In this document: positions 35,449 to 43,620 of the stretch, one piece after another
Position numbering within the stretch: the first letter of the stretch is position 1
How the letters are laid out: every line of letters begins with the position of its first letter
DNA from: Thermostichus vulcanus str. 'Rupite'
Lineage (GTDB): Bacteria; Cyanobacteriota; Cyanobacteriia; Thermostichales; Thermostichaceae
Length of the DNA: 46,921 nt
Assembly (NCBI RefSeq): GCF_022848905.1
Contig: NZ_JAFIRA010000030.1
Span: forward strand, 1-46,921
Reading direction: 5' to 3'
Translations under genes and position numbers: made by a program
The notes under the pieces: generated by a model
Told to the model about the DNA's origin: nothing
The model's database searches: none
What the model saw: only the letters and a program-made list of their open reading frames with translations

Positions 35449-35628
35449 GAAGCTCCCTCCAACAGGTTATATCCACGCCATCTTACCCTCAATGTTGTCT
35501 CACTCCCAACTGAATCGACTATAAGTGCTAGCAGTACATCCCTTTGCTAAAATGGTGAAGCTGGTGGTGAAACAAGAATTTCCAAACCCTAGGATCTGCT
35601 ACAGAAAAGTGATTGAGAAAGCAAGTAA

Positions 35629-35675
35629 GAGGACTGAAAATCCTCGTGTCACCAGTTCAAGTCTGGTTCCTGGCA
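35629..35675 (+). pseudogene. tRNA-Phe (GAA) 3' half, truncated
   Basis: Anticodon arm GAGGA-CTGAAAA-TCCTC (anticodon GAA 35636-35638), variable loop GTGTC, T arm ACCAG-TTCAAGT-CTGGT and acceptor strand TCCTGGC plus discriminator A. The 5' acceptor and D arm are absent: no GCCAGGA precedes. Such a 3' half is the usual remnant of integration into a tRNA gene. It lies at the left boundary of the catabolic operon. Confidence 0.85.
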
Positions 35676-35729
35676 TCGAATACAACCTTGATTCCGATCC
35701 CAGCAGTGGGCATCCTGCCGGGATCCGGG

Positions 35730-35837
35730 TCAGTGGGCCTTCAGGGGCAGATTTTCCACACTGGTGGTGACCGCGTCGGCGGCCAGCAGAGGGTAGGTGC
35801 TCACCGAGCGATACATGGCCTGCAGCTCAGTGGCCAA
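35730..35837 (-). CDS. Possible small ORF downstream of dioxygenase alpha
   Basis: 35 codons from TTG 35837 (overlapping the alpha-subunit stop by 11 bases) or fewer from an internal ATG at 35816. It reads ATELQAMYRSVSTYPLLAAD and on to NLPLKAH. The composition looks protein-like. It may be a small translationally coupled protein, or a frameshifted C-terminus. No family recognised. Confidence 0.3.
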   Translation of the reverse strand: MATELQAMYRSVSTYPLLAADAVTTSVENLPLKAH

Positions 35838-37116
35838 CGGCCCGCCGCACCCGCAGGGGAACGGGATCCCGCATCAGTCGTTTCCACTCTTGCCAATAGG
35901 CTCGAATCGGAGCTTCGCTGGCAATCGAGCCTGTGACCCGGCCCCATTCATCCTCTCGATCCCCCGCTTGATCCCCCCGGCTGATATCCAGCCACTCCTC
36001 CTCAGGGATCCCTAGCCCCTCCTGAATCCGCTCAAAGATCGCCAGATCATCCGGGGTGCCAAAGCTGACGAAATCCTCCTCCACCCGTAACCGCAGCAGG
36101 TTGATCTCCTCCGGCCCATCCTCCACCACCGCCAGGTAGAGGGTGATGCGGGTGCGATCCACCGCCAGGGGCTCCACCACCATTAGCTGGTTACCCACCA
36201 ATATCAAATTGGGAAAGAGGCTGAGGTTAACCATGTTGCCGGTGGCCAGCTCCAGCAGTTGGGGTGGGTGCTGAACTCGTAGGGATCCCTCCAAGGCCTC
36301 GCGGGTAGGCAGTTGTCGCATGGTTGACCACGGCCCCTCCGGGATCCCAGGTCGTTGATCCACCACACAATGGCCGTGATCCAGGGTTTGGCTGACCATC
36401 GGGGTATTGGCCGGATTGCGGGCCAGAACGGTCTCCGTGTGGGCCTGGTGACCCAATTGGTTGTAGGAGCGGTGGGCAAAGGTGGCATGGATCCCATCGG
36501 CAGCATTGTCCCACAGCAGCTTCCAGTTGCCCGCAAACTCTAGCCGAACCGGGGAGTCCAGCAGTCGGATGGTGCCGTTGGGATGGCGATTGAGGTGCTG
36601 ATCCAGCCAGGGCAACGCCGCTCCGAGCCAGTTCACCAGCTCCAGTGGCTCTGCGGCCAGGGTGCCAAAGATCAAGCCCCGATAGGTCTCCACCCGCAGC
36701 TGGCCTAGATGAAACGACCCCTTGCGGGGGTTGGCGTAGCTGTCGGCCACAGGCAGATTGCGCAGGTGACCATCCAGGTCAAAACACCAGCCGTGATAGG
36801 GACAGGTCAGGCGCTTGCTACATCCTTTCTCTGCTGTGACCAGGAGGGTGCCACGGTGGGTGCATCGGTTGAACAGGCCATGAATCTGGCCATCCCGCCC
36901 CCGCGTCAGCAGGATAGGGCGACGACCCATCGTCCGGCGCACAAAGGAGCCTGGCTGAGGAATCTCGCTGTTGTGCCCCAAGTAGATCCACGTCCCCCCG
37001 AAGATGCGCTCCATCTCCAGCTCAAATAGGGCAGGATCCGTATAGAGATGACGATGTACCCGATCCGACTGGATCAACCTGTCAAAATCAGGAGGATTGG
37101 CGGCGGGAAAAACCAT
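35827..37116 (-). CDS. Ring-hydroxylating dioxygenase alpha subunit (Rieske)
   Basis: 429 residues. It would insert O2 into an aromatic or heteroaromatic ring, or demethylate, with electrons arriving through a Rieske cluster. Cluster ligands: RCTHRG (Cys85, His87) and CPYHGW (Cys105, His108). Catalytic-domain iron site: DNAADGIHATFAHRSY (bridging Asp207, ligands His210 and His215), with FGTPDDLAIFERIQEGL supplying the late Asp region. The pattern fits the alpha subunit of a two-component alpha/beta enzyme, and a beta gene is immediately upstream. No ferredoxin or reductase gene is in the operon, so electrons must come from elsewhere, conceivably photosynthetic ferredoxin. Confidence 0.93.
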   Translation of the reverse strand: MVFPAANPPDFDRLIQSDRVHRHLYTDPALFELEMERIFGGTWIYLGHNSEIPQPGSFVRRTMGRRPILLTRGRDGQIHGLFNRCTHRGTLLVTAEKGCSKRLTCPYHGWCFDLDGHLRNLPVADSYANPRKGSFHLGQLRVETYRGLIFGTLAAEPLELVNWLGAALPWLDQHLNRHPNGTIRLLDSPVRLEFAGNWKLLWDNAADGIHATFAHRSYNQLGHQAHTETVLARNPANTPMVSQTLDHGHCVVDQRPGIPEGPWSTMRQLPTREALEGSLRVQHPPQLLELATGNMVNLSLFPNLILVGNQLMVVEPLAVDRTRITLYLAVVEDGPEEINLLRLRVEEDFVSFGTPDDLAIFERIQEGLGIPEEEWLDISRGDQAGDREDEWGRVTGSIASEAPIRAYWQEWKRLMRDPVPLRVRRAVGH

Positions 37117-37194
37117 GGCGAGAGTCCGGGAACAGGTTTGTTTCTTTTGGAAGCGTCTGATGGAACCGAGGAACCACTAGGGGGGCTGCAAAGC

Positions 37195-37818
37195 CTACAG
37201 CAGCCAGCCCAAATGCTGGGATCCCCGGGCGAGCTCGGGAATCAGCAGGGTTTTGCGGAGTATCTGGAACCCTGCAACAGTTGGCCCCTCAGGGGTTGCT
37301 CCCTCAGCTATGAGGCGCAAGCGGTGGATCTGACGGGCCACCACCTGGCGGGGCTGGGATCCCGCAACCACCTGCAGGATTAGGGTACTGCTGGCCACTA
37401 TGGTTCCTTCGGCAAGGTCCTTGTGGGGGTGCTCCCAGGCTTCGACACTGGTGATAGCCCGTACCATCTCGGGCAGGGGCTGGATCCCCCAGGCATAGGG
37501 ATCCCTAAGCCGCCAGACCCGCTCCTGCAATCGTCGCCAATCGTCCAAAAATAGGGCCTGATCTGTGCCTGGGTGACTGTCCCGCCGCAACGGGATCCAG
37601 TACCAACCCTGGGGATCCCAGAGCTGGAGCCAGCGTTCAAAATGCCCCGCATCCAACAGGCGGGCTTCCAGGGCCAAAAAGCGCTCTACGTCTGCCACAA
37701 GAGCCTGAGGGGTGGCCAGAGGTGCCGACAGCACCCAATCCCGCTCAGCGGCCAGGTCATCGTAGAGGGCCTTAACCCCCTCAAGCCCCCGTTGAGCCGA
37801 GAGGTGTGCAGCACTCAT
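37195..37818 (-). CDS. Ring-hydroxylating dioxygenase beta subunit
   Basis: 207 residues; NTF2-like small subunit that builds the alpha3beta3 hexamer. VADVERFLALEARLLDAGHF, WLQLWDPQGWYWIPLRRDS, RVWRLRDPYAWGIQPLPEMV and the C-terminal FQILRKTLLIPE follow the family's order. ATG 37818 overlaps the permease stop in ATGA. The alpha start lies 78 bases downstream. Confidence 0.9.
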   Translation of the reverse strand: MSAAHLSAQRGLEGVKALYDDLAAERDWVLSAPLATPQALVADVERFLALEARLLDAGHFERWLQLWDPQGWYWIPLRRDSHPGTDQALFLDDWRRLQERVWRLRDPYAWGIQPLPEMVRAITSVEAWEHPHKDLAEGTIVASSTLILQVVAGSQPRQVVARQIHRLRLIAEGATPEGPTVAGFQILRKTLLIPELARGSQHLGWLL

Positions 37819-39404
37819 CCCACCACCTGCTCAGGGGCCACCTGCGACAACACCAACCGTTCTAACCCGACCACCAGGCTGTACCCCGCCACCGAGACCG
37901 CCGTCAGCAGCACCACCGCGCTCCACAACAAACCGTAGTTGCTGGTGGAGTAGGTGAGGGCCATCAGATTGCCGATGCCGGTGCCGGTGGCCAGCCATTC
38001 TGCCACGGTTGCCGCCAGCACCGCAGTGGGCACCGCGATGCGAGCCCCAGCAAAGAAGGCGGGCAATGCCGCCGGGAGACGGGCCAAGACCAGGATCCTC
38101 AACCGACCGGCGGCAAAGGTGTTGAACACATCCACCACCTGGCCCGGCACCTGCCGCAACCCCTGGGCACAGGCGATCAAGGTGGGGAAAAAGGTCATCA
38201 CCGCCACCAGCGTGATTAAGCTGGCTCCGCCTCGGCCTAGGAGGATGATCACCAGCGGGGCCGTGGTGATGATGGGCACCGAACGTAGGGCAATGGCCAC
38301 GGGCATCACCCCCCGCCGCACCCACGGGAACAGCTCAAAGACACAGGCCGTGAGCAAGCCCACCATCAGGCCGACAAAATAGCCTGGCAGCGTCACCCCT
38401 AGGGTGGATCCCAGAGCCTGGAATACTTGCTCTCGATGGGATCTAGCGTTGGCATGGGTGACCAGAAACTCCCAGACATCCCCCGGTCGCTTGGCGAAGA
38501 AACGGTTCAAATTGAGCCAATCCATGCTGATCTGCCACATCAGCAGAATCAGCAGACCCGTCAAGGCCGCCATCCCCAAAGAGATCCATAGTGTTGCGGC
38601 TGAGGGCTTGCGGTTGGGTCGGGCCGTCAGCAGAAGAGGAGGGGTGCCCGGAGAGAGCCACCGCCCAAACGCCACCGCCAGACCATAAACCGCGATTGAA
38701 GCCACCGTTGCTAGGCTGGCTACCGTCCACGTGGCCACCACATCCAGCGACCGGATCCCTTGGATCACCAGCACCCCCATGCCCCGTTCGGCCCCGGTAA
38801 ATTCCCCCACCATCGCCCCTAGCACCGCCGCTGGCGCCGCCACCTGCAACCCCGCCACCAAATAGGGCACCGCCGCTCGGGCCCGCACATACCGCAGCAT
38901 CGCCAGTCGGCCCCGACCATAGCTGGCCACCAGATCGGCCCAACTGGCGGGAATGGCCCGCAGTCCCACCACCAAGGACACAAAGGTGGTGTAGTAGACC
39001 GCCAGGGCCGCCAGGGTAATTTGTGGGCCATCGGAGGTGCCAAAGATCACCCGCAGCACCGGCCCTGTGGCCACCAGCGGCAGACAAAACACCACCAGGG
39101 CCAGGTTTTGGATCAATCGCTCGCTCACGGGAAACAAGGCCACCAGCATGGCCAACAGCATGGCCGCCCCATTGCCGTACAGGAAGCCCCAAGACGCCTC
39201 CCGCAGGGTGACCAGTAGGGCCCGAGCATATAGGTCGGAGCGACTGGCCAACCGATCCACAATGGCGCTGGGGGCCGCCAAAATATAGCGTTCCGATAGC
39301 AAAAGCCGAACCAGCAGCTCCCAGGCCACCAGCAAGCCCCCAACGATGAGCAGGCTGTTCACCCCGATCAGTGTCCCTCTTGCCCCAGGCCCAAGCCGGT
39401 TCAC
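37815..39404 (-). CDS. ABC permease, two SsuC/TauC-type domains fused
   Basis: 529 residues, about twice the normal permease. Each half carries its own membrane bundle and EAA-type loop: SYGRGRLAMLRYVRARAAVP in the first half and TFAAGRLRILVLARLPAALP in the second. A linker at ~255-275 (LTARPNRKPSAAT) joins them. One polypeptide would thus supply both membrane halves of the importer. Start GTG 39404 overlaps the ATPase stop by four bases; its stop overlaps the beta-subunit start. Confidence 0.92.
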   Translation of the reverse strand: MNRLGPGARGTLIGVNSLLIVGGLLVAWELLVRLLLSERYILAAPSAIVDRLASRSDLYARALLVTLREASWGFLYGNGAAMLLAMLVALFPVSERLIQNLALVVFCLPLVATGPVLRVIFGTSDGPQITLAALAVYYTTFVSLVVGLRAIPASWADLVASYGRGRLAMLRYVRARAAVPYLVAGLQVAAPAAVLGAMVGEFTGAERGMGVLVIQGIRSLDVVATWTVASLATVASIAVYGLAVAFGRWLSPGTPPLLLTARPNRKPSAATLWISLGMAALTGLLILLMWQISMDWLNLNRFFAKRPGDVWEFLVTHANARSHREQVFQALGSTLGVTLPGYFVGLMVGLLTACVFELFPWVRRGVMPVAIALRSVPIITTAPLVIILLGRGGASLITLVAVMTFFPTLIACAQGLRQVPGQVVDVFNTFAAGRLRILVLARLPAALPAFFAGARIAVPTAVLAATVAEWLATGTGIGNLMALTYSTSNYGLLWSAVVLLTAVSVAGYSLVVGLERLVLSQVAPEQVVG

Positions 39405-40231
39405 CGCTGCACCTCCAACACCTGCTCCAGCCCCAATGCCTCTGAGACGTGAGCGACTAGGTGATGAAACTCCGGAGAGCGCAAAATCTGAGCCTGCCGG
39501 GGGCGAGGCAACGTCACCGGGATCCGAGCCACGATCCGGCCTGGCCTCACGCTCATCACCAGGATCTCATCGGCCAACAGCACCGCCTCATCGATGGAGT
39601 GGGTGACCAACAGGGCCGTCGTCCCCCGGTTTTCCCAGAGGCGGGGCAACTCCAGATTCAGCCGTCGTCGGGTTAGCTCATCCACCGCCCCAAAGGGCTC
39701 ATCCAACAACAACAGTCGAGGCTGGGTGATCAGACAGCGGGCAATGGCCGCCCGTTGCCGCATTCCTCCCGACAATTCTGCCGGTTTGGCCCGTTCAAAT
39801 CCCTCCAAGCCCACCCGCGCCAACAGCTCCCGGATCCCAGCTCGATCCACCGGCTGCTGGGCTAGGGTTTGGGCCAGAGCCACGTTGGACTCCACGCTGC
39901 GCCAGGGCAGCAACGAGGGATCCTGAAAAGCCACGGCGATCTCCCCTCGCTTTTTCACCACAGCCGGGGGCTGGCCATCGATCAACACCTCGCCGCTGGA
40001 GAGGGTTTCCAGACCTGCGATCGCCCTTAGCAGAGTGGATTTGCCACAGCCGGATGGCCCCACCAATGCCGTCAGGGATCCCGGCTGTAGCCGCAGATTG
40101 ATATCCGCCAGGGCTGGCACCCGAGTTGGCCCCCAGCCAAAGATCTTGCTGCCCTCCACCACCCGCACCTCTGGGGGCTGGATGGCCCTGGGATCCCTGA
40201 GGTTGGCCCTAGATGGTAGATTGACCGCCAT
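39401..40231 (-). CDS. ABC importer ATPase (SsuB/TauB/NrtD-like)
   Basis: 276 residues. Walker A GPSGCGKST, Q-loop FQDPSLLPWR, signature LSGGMRQR, Walker B LLLLDEPFGAVDE and switch LVTHSIDEA are complete, so the ATPase should be active. The DEPFGAVD and PWRSVESNV variants are those of taurine/nitrate/alkanesulfonate/thiamine-precursor importers. Its ATG lies 23 bases inside the 3' end of the binding-protein gene. Confidence 0.95.
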   Translation of the reverse strand: MAVNLPSRANLRDPRAIQPPEVRVVEGSKIFGWGPTRVPALADINLRLQPGSLTALVGPSGCGKSTLLRAIAGLETLSSGEVLIDGQPPAVVKKRGEIAVAFQDPSLLPWRSVESNVALAQTLAQQPVDRAGIRELLARVGLEGFERAKPAELSGGMRQRAAIARCLITQPRLLLLDEPFGAVDELTRRRLNLELPRLWENRGTTALLVTHSIDEAVLLADEILVMSVRPGRIVARIPVTLPRPRQAQILRSPEFHHLVAHVSEALGLEQVLEVQR

Positions 40232-41228
40232 AGATTTCTTCTAAAATTGAGCGATCCCAGAGGGCTGGGGTGACCTCCTTCCCCAGCAGGTTGAGGGTCT
40301 CCACATTGGCGGCCACCGTCTCGTCAGTAAACCAGCCAAAGCCATTCTGGTCGGTCAAATCCGAGAACATCAGCTTCAGTTGTTCGCTGGCTTGTAGCTT
40401 CTGGGTTTCTAGATCCAGTCCTGCATCTGGGAACAGCTCCAGCGTCAACTCCGCTGCCGCATCCGTGTCGGCTCGATAGTCCTGCCAGCCGCGAATCTCC
40501 CCGCGCAGCAGGCCAATCACCTCCCCACGACGGGTTTTTAGGCTCTCTTCTAGAACAATGTAGGTCTGGCTGTGGACGGTGTAGCCGTAGTCGGCCATCA
40601 ACATGGTGACGTTGTCGATCCCCTGGACGGTCATGGCCACGGGCAGATCCGTGAGCCAGCACAGCAGGCAGTCCACCTCTCCATTCACCAAGGGGGCCGC
40701 ATCGTACTGGGTGGGGATGATGGTGATCTGGTCGATGTCCACATTGTTGAGGGTGCAGAGGGTCTGCAACACGGGGGTGTTGGCGATGGCCATGCCGATG
40801 CTCTTGCCCTCCAGATCCTTGGGCTCGTTGACCGGGTTGTCCGGCAGCGAGGCGATGGTGAAGGGGTTGTTTTGCATCGCCACGGCGATGATCTTGAAGG
40901 GAGCCCCCTGTGAGACCGCAGCAGCCGTGTAGTCTGCCGCCGAAATGCCCATCAATGCGGTGCCACTGACAACGGGTGGCTCGACGGGAGCGTTGGGGCC
41001 GCCGGGCACCAGGCTTACTTCTAACCCCTCTTCAGCCCAGTAGCCTTTGTCCTGAGCGATGTAGCTGCCGCCAAACTGCACCGAGTGCAGCCAGGAAAGC
41101 TGAAAGCCCACCGAGATGGCAGCCCGGGCATCGGGAGTGCGCAGCAATGGGGAGCCAGCCACAAGCGCACCACCAGCCCCCAAGAGTTTGATGGCGCTGC
41201 GGCGAGAGACGGAATGAGGCTTAAACAT
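40209..41228 (-). CDS. ABC substrate-binding protein, NMT1/SsuA type, Tat-exported
   Basis: 339 residues from ATG 41228. Twin-arginine signal VSRRSAIKLLGAGGALVAGS with cleavage likely near ARA, then the SsuA/THI5-like domain: VGFQLSWLHSVQFGGSYIAQ, GYWAEEGLEVSLVPGG, GISAADYTAAAVSQGAPFKI and EPKDLEGKSIGMAIAN. Family ligands include sulfonates, nitrate, HMP/thiamine precursors and aromatic acids; the LSW-LHS-QFGG start is closest to the pyrimidine/aromatic-type members as I recall them. It delivers the ligand to the fused permease. Confidence 0.92.
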   Translation of the reverse strand: MFKPHSVSRRSAIKLLGAGGALVAGSPLLRTPDARAAISVGFQLSWLHSVQFGGSYIAQDKGYWAEEGLEVSLVPGGPNAPVEPPVVSGTALMGISAADYTAAAVSQGAPFKIIAVAMQNNPFTIASLPDNPVNEPKDLEGKSIGMAIANTPVLQTLCTLNNVDIDQITIIPTQYDAAPLVNGEVDCLLCWLTDLPVAMTVQGIDNVTMLMADYGYTVHSQTYIVLEESLKTRRGEVIGLLRGEIRGWQDYRADTDAAAELTLELFPDAGLDLETQKLQASEQLKLMFSDLTDQNGFGWFTDETVAANVETLNLLGKEVTPALWDRSILEEIYGGQSTI

Positions 41229-41310
41229 CAACCACGCTTGAGACAGGAACAACAAAGCTCACTGTTCAAACGGTGCCTCAACTGGGAGGTGGATTCTGTA
41301 CCTGTAGCTA

Positions 41311-42117
41311 CTACTCCTGCCAAAAGGCCGCCACAGGCCAAGCTCGCTCCACAATGTGGGTCTCGGGATGAGCGTAGCGAATGGAAATGCGCCGGAAGGG
41401 ATGGGGACAGGCTTTGCCTCCTGCATGGAGCGTGCGAGAGTCCAGAATCATCACATCCCCGGGCTCGAAGGGGGGGGCAAGAATGTTGACCTCTGGCCCC
41501 AGCCTGCTGTTTGCAAGATCTCCATCAATATCAGGGACGGGAGCAAGCGTGTCTCCTGCGGCGGTCAACGTGGCCTCCGCCGCCGAAAATTCAACGGGGG
41601 CAAAAAGAGGCCCGCGATGGGATCCCACCACAGCCCGTAATCCCTGCCCCGCCAGGACAGGATCCAATGGGATCCAGAAGGTCAAGAACCAGGGCTCCAG
41701 CGGGTGATAGGGGTGATCCTGATGCCAGGGGCTAAGAGTTTGGGCTCTTGCCTCCGAGTAGAAAAACTGATCTTCTAGCAAGACAACGGAATCGGTGCCA
41801 AAGATACTGGCAGCCAATTGGGGCAGGATCCCTTCGGTTACCACCTGGGTCAGGGTTGCATCCTCAGGCCAGCGAAATAAATCGCTTTGAACCACGGGCA
41901 GACCGACTGGAGACAGTGTCCGAAAATGCGGCCCCGGCTTGGCCCGTAAATGATCAATCGCTCGAATTAAGGCAGTACACAGGTTGGGCTCAAGGATCCC
42001 TGAGAGCACCGCCACGCCATCCCGGGCGATCTGCTGAGACAGATGAGGGTCTGGACGGGGGGATATCTCCAGAAGCTTCATGGCAGATTTGAGCTGGAGT
42101 CGGGTGGGTAACGCCAT
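41311..42117 (-). CDS. Phytanoyl-CoA dioxygenase (PhyH)-family oxygenase
   Basis: 268 residues from ATG 42117; ATG 42081 is an alternative. Fe(II)/2OG double-stranded beta-helix with WHQDHPYHP (His132, Asp134), distal DSRTLHAGG (His231) and FRRISIRY (Arg for 2OG). A second, chemically distinct oxygenase next to the Rieske pair suggests two oxidation steps, for example hydroxylation or dealkylation of the same imported compound (inference). 82 bases upstream of the binding-protein start. Confidence 0.85.
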   Translation of the reverse strand: MALPTRLQLKSAMKLLEISPRPDPHLSQQIARDGVAVLSGILEPNLCTALIRAIDHLRAKPGPHFRTLSPVGLPVVQSDLFRWPEDATLTQVVTEGILPQLAASIFGTDSVVLLEDQFFYSEARAQTLSPWHQDHPYHPLEPWFLTFWIPLDPVLAGQGLRAVVGSHRGPLFAPVEFSAAEATLTAAGDTLAPVPDIDGDLANSRLGPEVNILAPPFEPGDVMILDSRTLHAGGKACPHPFRRISIRYAHPETHIVERAWPVAAFWQE

Positions 42118-42161
42118 CAGCAGGATCCTTAGCAGCTGCCGTGAAGTTGGCTATCGGCGGT

Positions 42162-42590
42162 CTACTGGGGGGAGGACTGTCTCTCTAGTCTCAGCACCCC
42201 CAGTTGCTCGTAGACCGACAGGCCATCCCACATCGACCAACATTCTACAAAGCGGCCCTCCGACAGACGCAGCAAATCGATGCCCGTCATGGTGATTCGC
42301 TTGTGAGTGGCGGGAATATCGTCGTAGGTATCTACGTGTAGGCCGCTTGTGGACCAGTGCAACACCACCATATCCCCTTCGCTGACGAGGTGATGGATCT
42401 GGGTCTCCACCTCCCGAAATGCCTTGAAATAGCGTTCTACATCGGCTTTGACCACATCAATCCCATTGCCATCAAAGCCGGTCATGTGAACTTCGGCTGT
42501 GGGTAGCCAGTAGTCCTCAACTGCGCTCAGATCCCCTTTGGCCCAGAGACGGGTATGGTACTCGCGAACGATATCGGCATTGGTGACCAT
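42162..42590 (-). CDS. SnoaL-like NTF2-fold protein
   Basis: 142 residues from ATG 42590 (MVTNADIVREYHTRLWAKGD). SnoaL/ester-cyclase pattern: DLSAVEDYWLPTAEVHMTGF, VERYFKAFREVETQIHHLV, DMVVLHWSTSGLHVDTY and ITMTGIDLLRLSEGRFVECW. Such folds serve as isomerases, dehydratases or hydrolases of cyclic intermediates. It is the first gene of the seven-gene minus-strand operon; the promoter must lie in 42591-42698 or further upstream. Confidence 0.82.
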   Translation of the reverse strand: MVTNADIVREYHTRLWAKGDLSAVEDYWLPTAEVHMTGFDGNGIDVVKADVERYFKAFREVETQIHHLVSEGDMVVLHWSTSGLHVDTYDDIPATHKRITMTGIDLLRLSEGRFVECWSMWDGLSVYEQLGVLRLERQSSPQ

Positions 42591-42698
42591 GTTAGTTAGG
42601 GATCCCTCTAGTGGCCTGTATGGATAGGGTGGCACGCTCCCCGTGTAACCGGCATTGATTCAGCAACGAAGGGAGTATCAAGGGGCTTCGCGGTGCAT

Positions 42699-43620
42699 CT
42701 TCAATATCCCTCAATTTGTATAGTACTTGTATGGTACAAGTCGGATTTGGTATTCAGCAGCACTTTAGTTGAAATTCAAGGTGGTGAGGTGAAAGCTGCC
42801 ATCCGCTTGTACCCAAGCAACCTCCGGGATCCGGCATTGACGGGCATAGGCTTCCACCTCTTCTGGGGAGCGATCCAGCAATTCCAGTTCCACGGGCTCA
42901 GACTGTCTCCACTGGGCCGCTAAAGCCAGCGCCTGCGGGATCCCTGCCGGTACCAAAGGAACCACCAACCGTCGGCAACCGCTCCCATCCGGTTTATGGG
43001 CAGGGGGCAAGAGCCGGAGCAGGGTATCGGGTAGCAGCGTAAAGCCGATCCCGGCCTGTTCTGCCTGATGAGGGCTGTAGAGAGCATGCAGCCGATCGTA
43101 GCGGCCTCCCAAGCCCACGACTTCGCCACCCACCACCGCCTGAAAAACGATGCCCGTGTAGTAAGCCAAGGTTTGAACCAGGCTCAGATCCAGCACCACT
43201 TGCACCTGTTGCTCCTGCAAAACTTGGCAAAGTTGTTGCAAATCGCGCAACCGATCGGCTGGCACGGGCAACTGCGCCAACTGTGGCAAAACACGGCTGG
43301 GCTGGCCCCGCAGCGCTAAAATCTGGGATCCAATCTGGCGAGCTGCTTCCGGTAAGGGTGCTGACTCCAGATAGACATAATCCAATTGGGCAATGGCGCG
43401 TCGAACTGCCGCTTGGGCAGTGGGGGCAATGGGGCTAAGCAAACTTTCGGTGAGACTCACATCCCCCAACAACAGCGTCCAATCGGGGATCCCGTTCCCG
43501 CCTTCGCTTGCGTGCCCGAAGGGGGTAGCAGCGCCCTGACCGACGGAACGAATACAATCGGCCAGCAGCGTCAGGATCTCGGCATCCGCCAGCCAACCCC
43601 CAGCCCCGATCAGCTCCACC
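42699..43620. repeat. Direct duplication of hisZ 3' region, copy 2 (in intact gene)
   Basis: Counterpart of 33661-34579. Both copies carry, just past the hisZ stop, the palindrome ACTTGTA-N3-TACAAGT (42725-42741 here, 33684-33700 in copy 1). Confidence 0.93.

Larger units (their letters stand above)
34583..35523 (-). mobile_element. IS630-family insertion sequence
   Basis: Imperfect terminal inverted repeats: TATAGTCAATTCA at 34583 and TATAGTCGATTCA (reverse strand) ending at 35523, each including the TA expected from IS630/mariner target duplication. Two overlapping transposase frames lie between. It contains no GGATCC, unlike surrounding DNA, so it is a recent arrival. Confidence 0.85.

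Noticed and set aside
35525-35936. Two overlapping plus-strand frames between the IS630 and the dioxygenase
   Set aside because: They run through the tRNA-Phe fragment and opposite the alpha subunit; no motif or ribosome site.
38443-39192. 249-codon minus-strand frame rich in Gly
   Set aside because: Alternate frame of the fused permease; extreme Gly/Ala composition is typical of a shadow frame.
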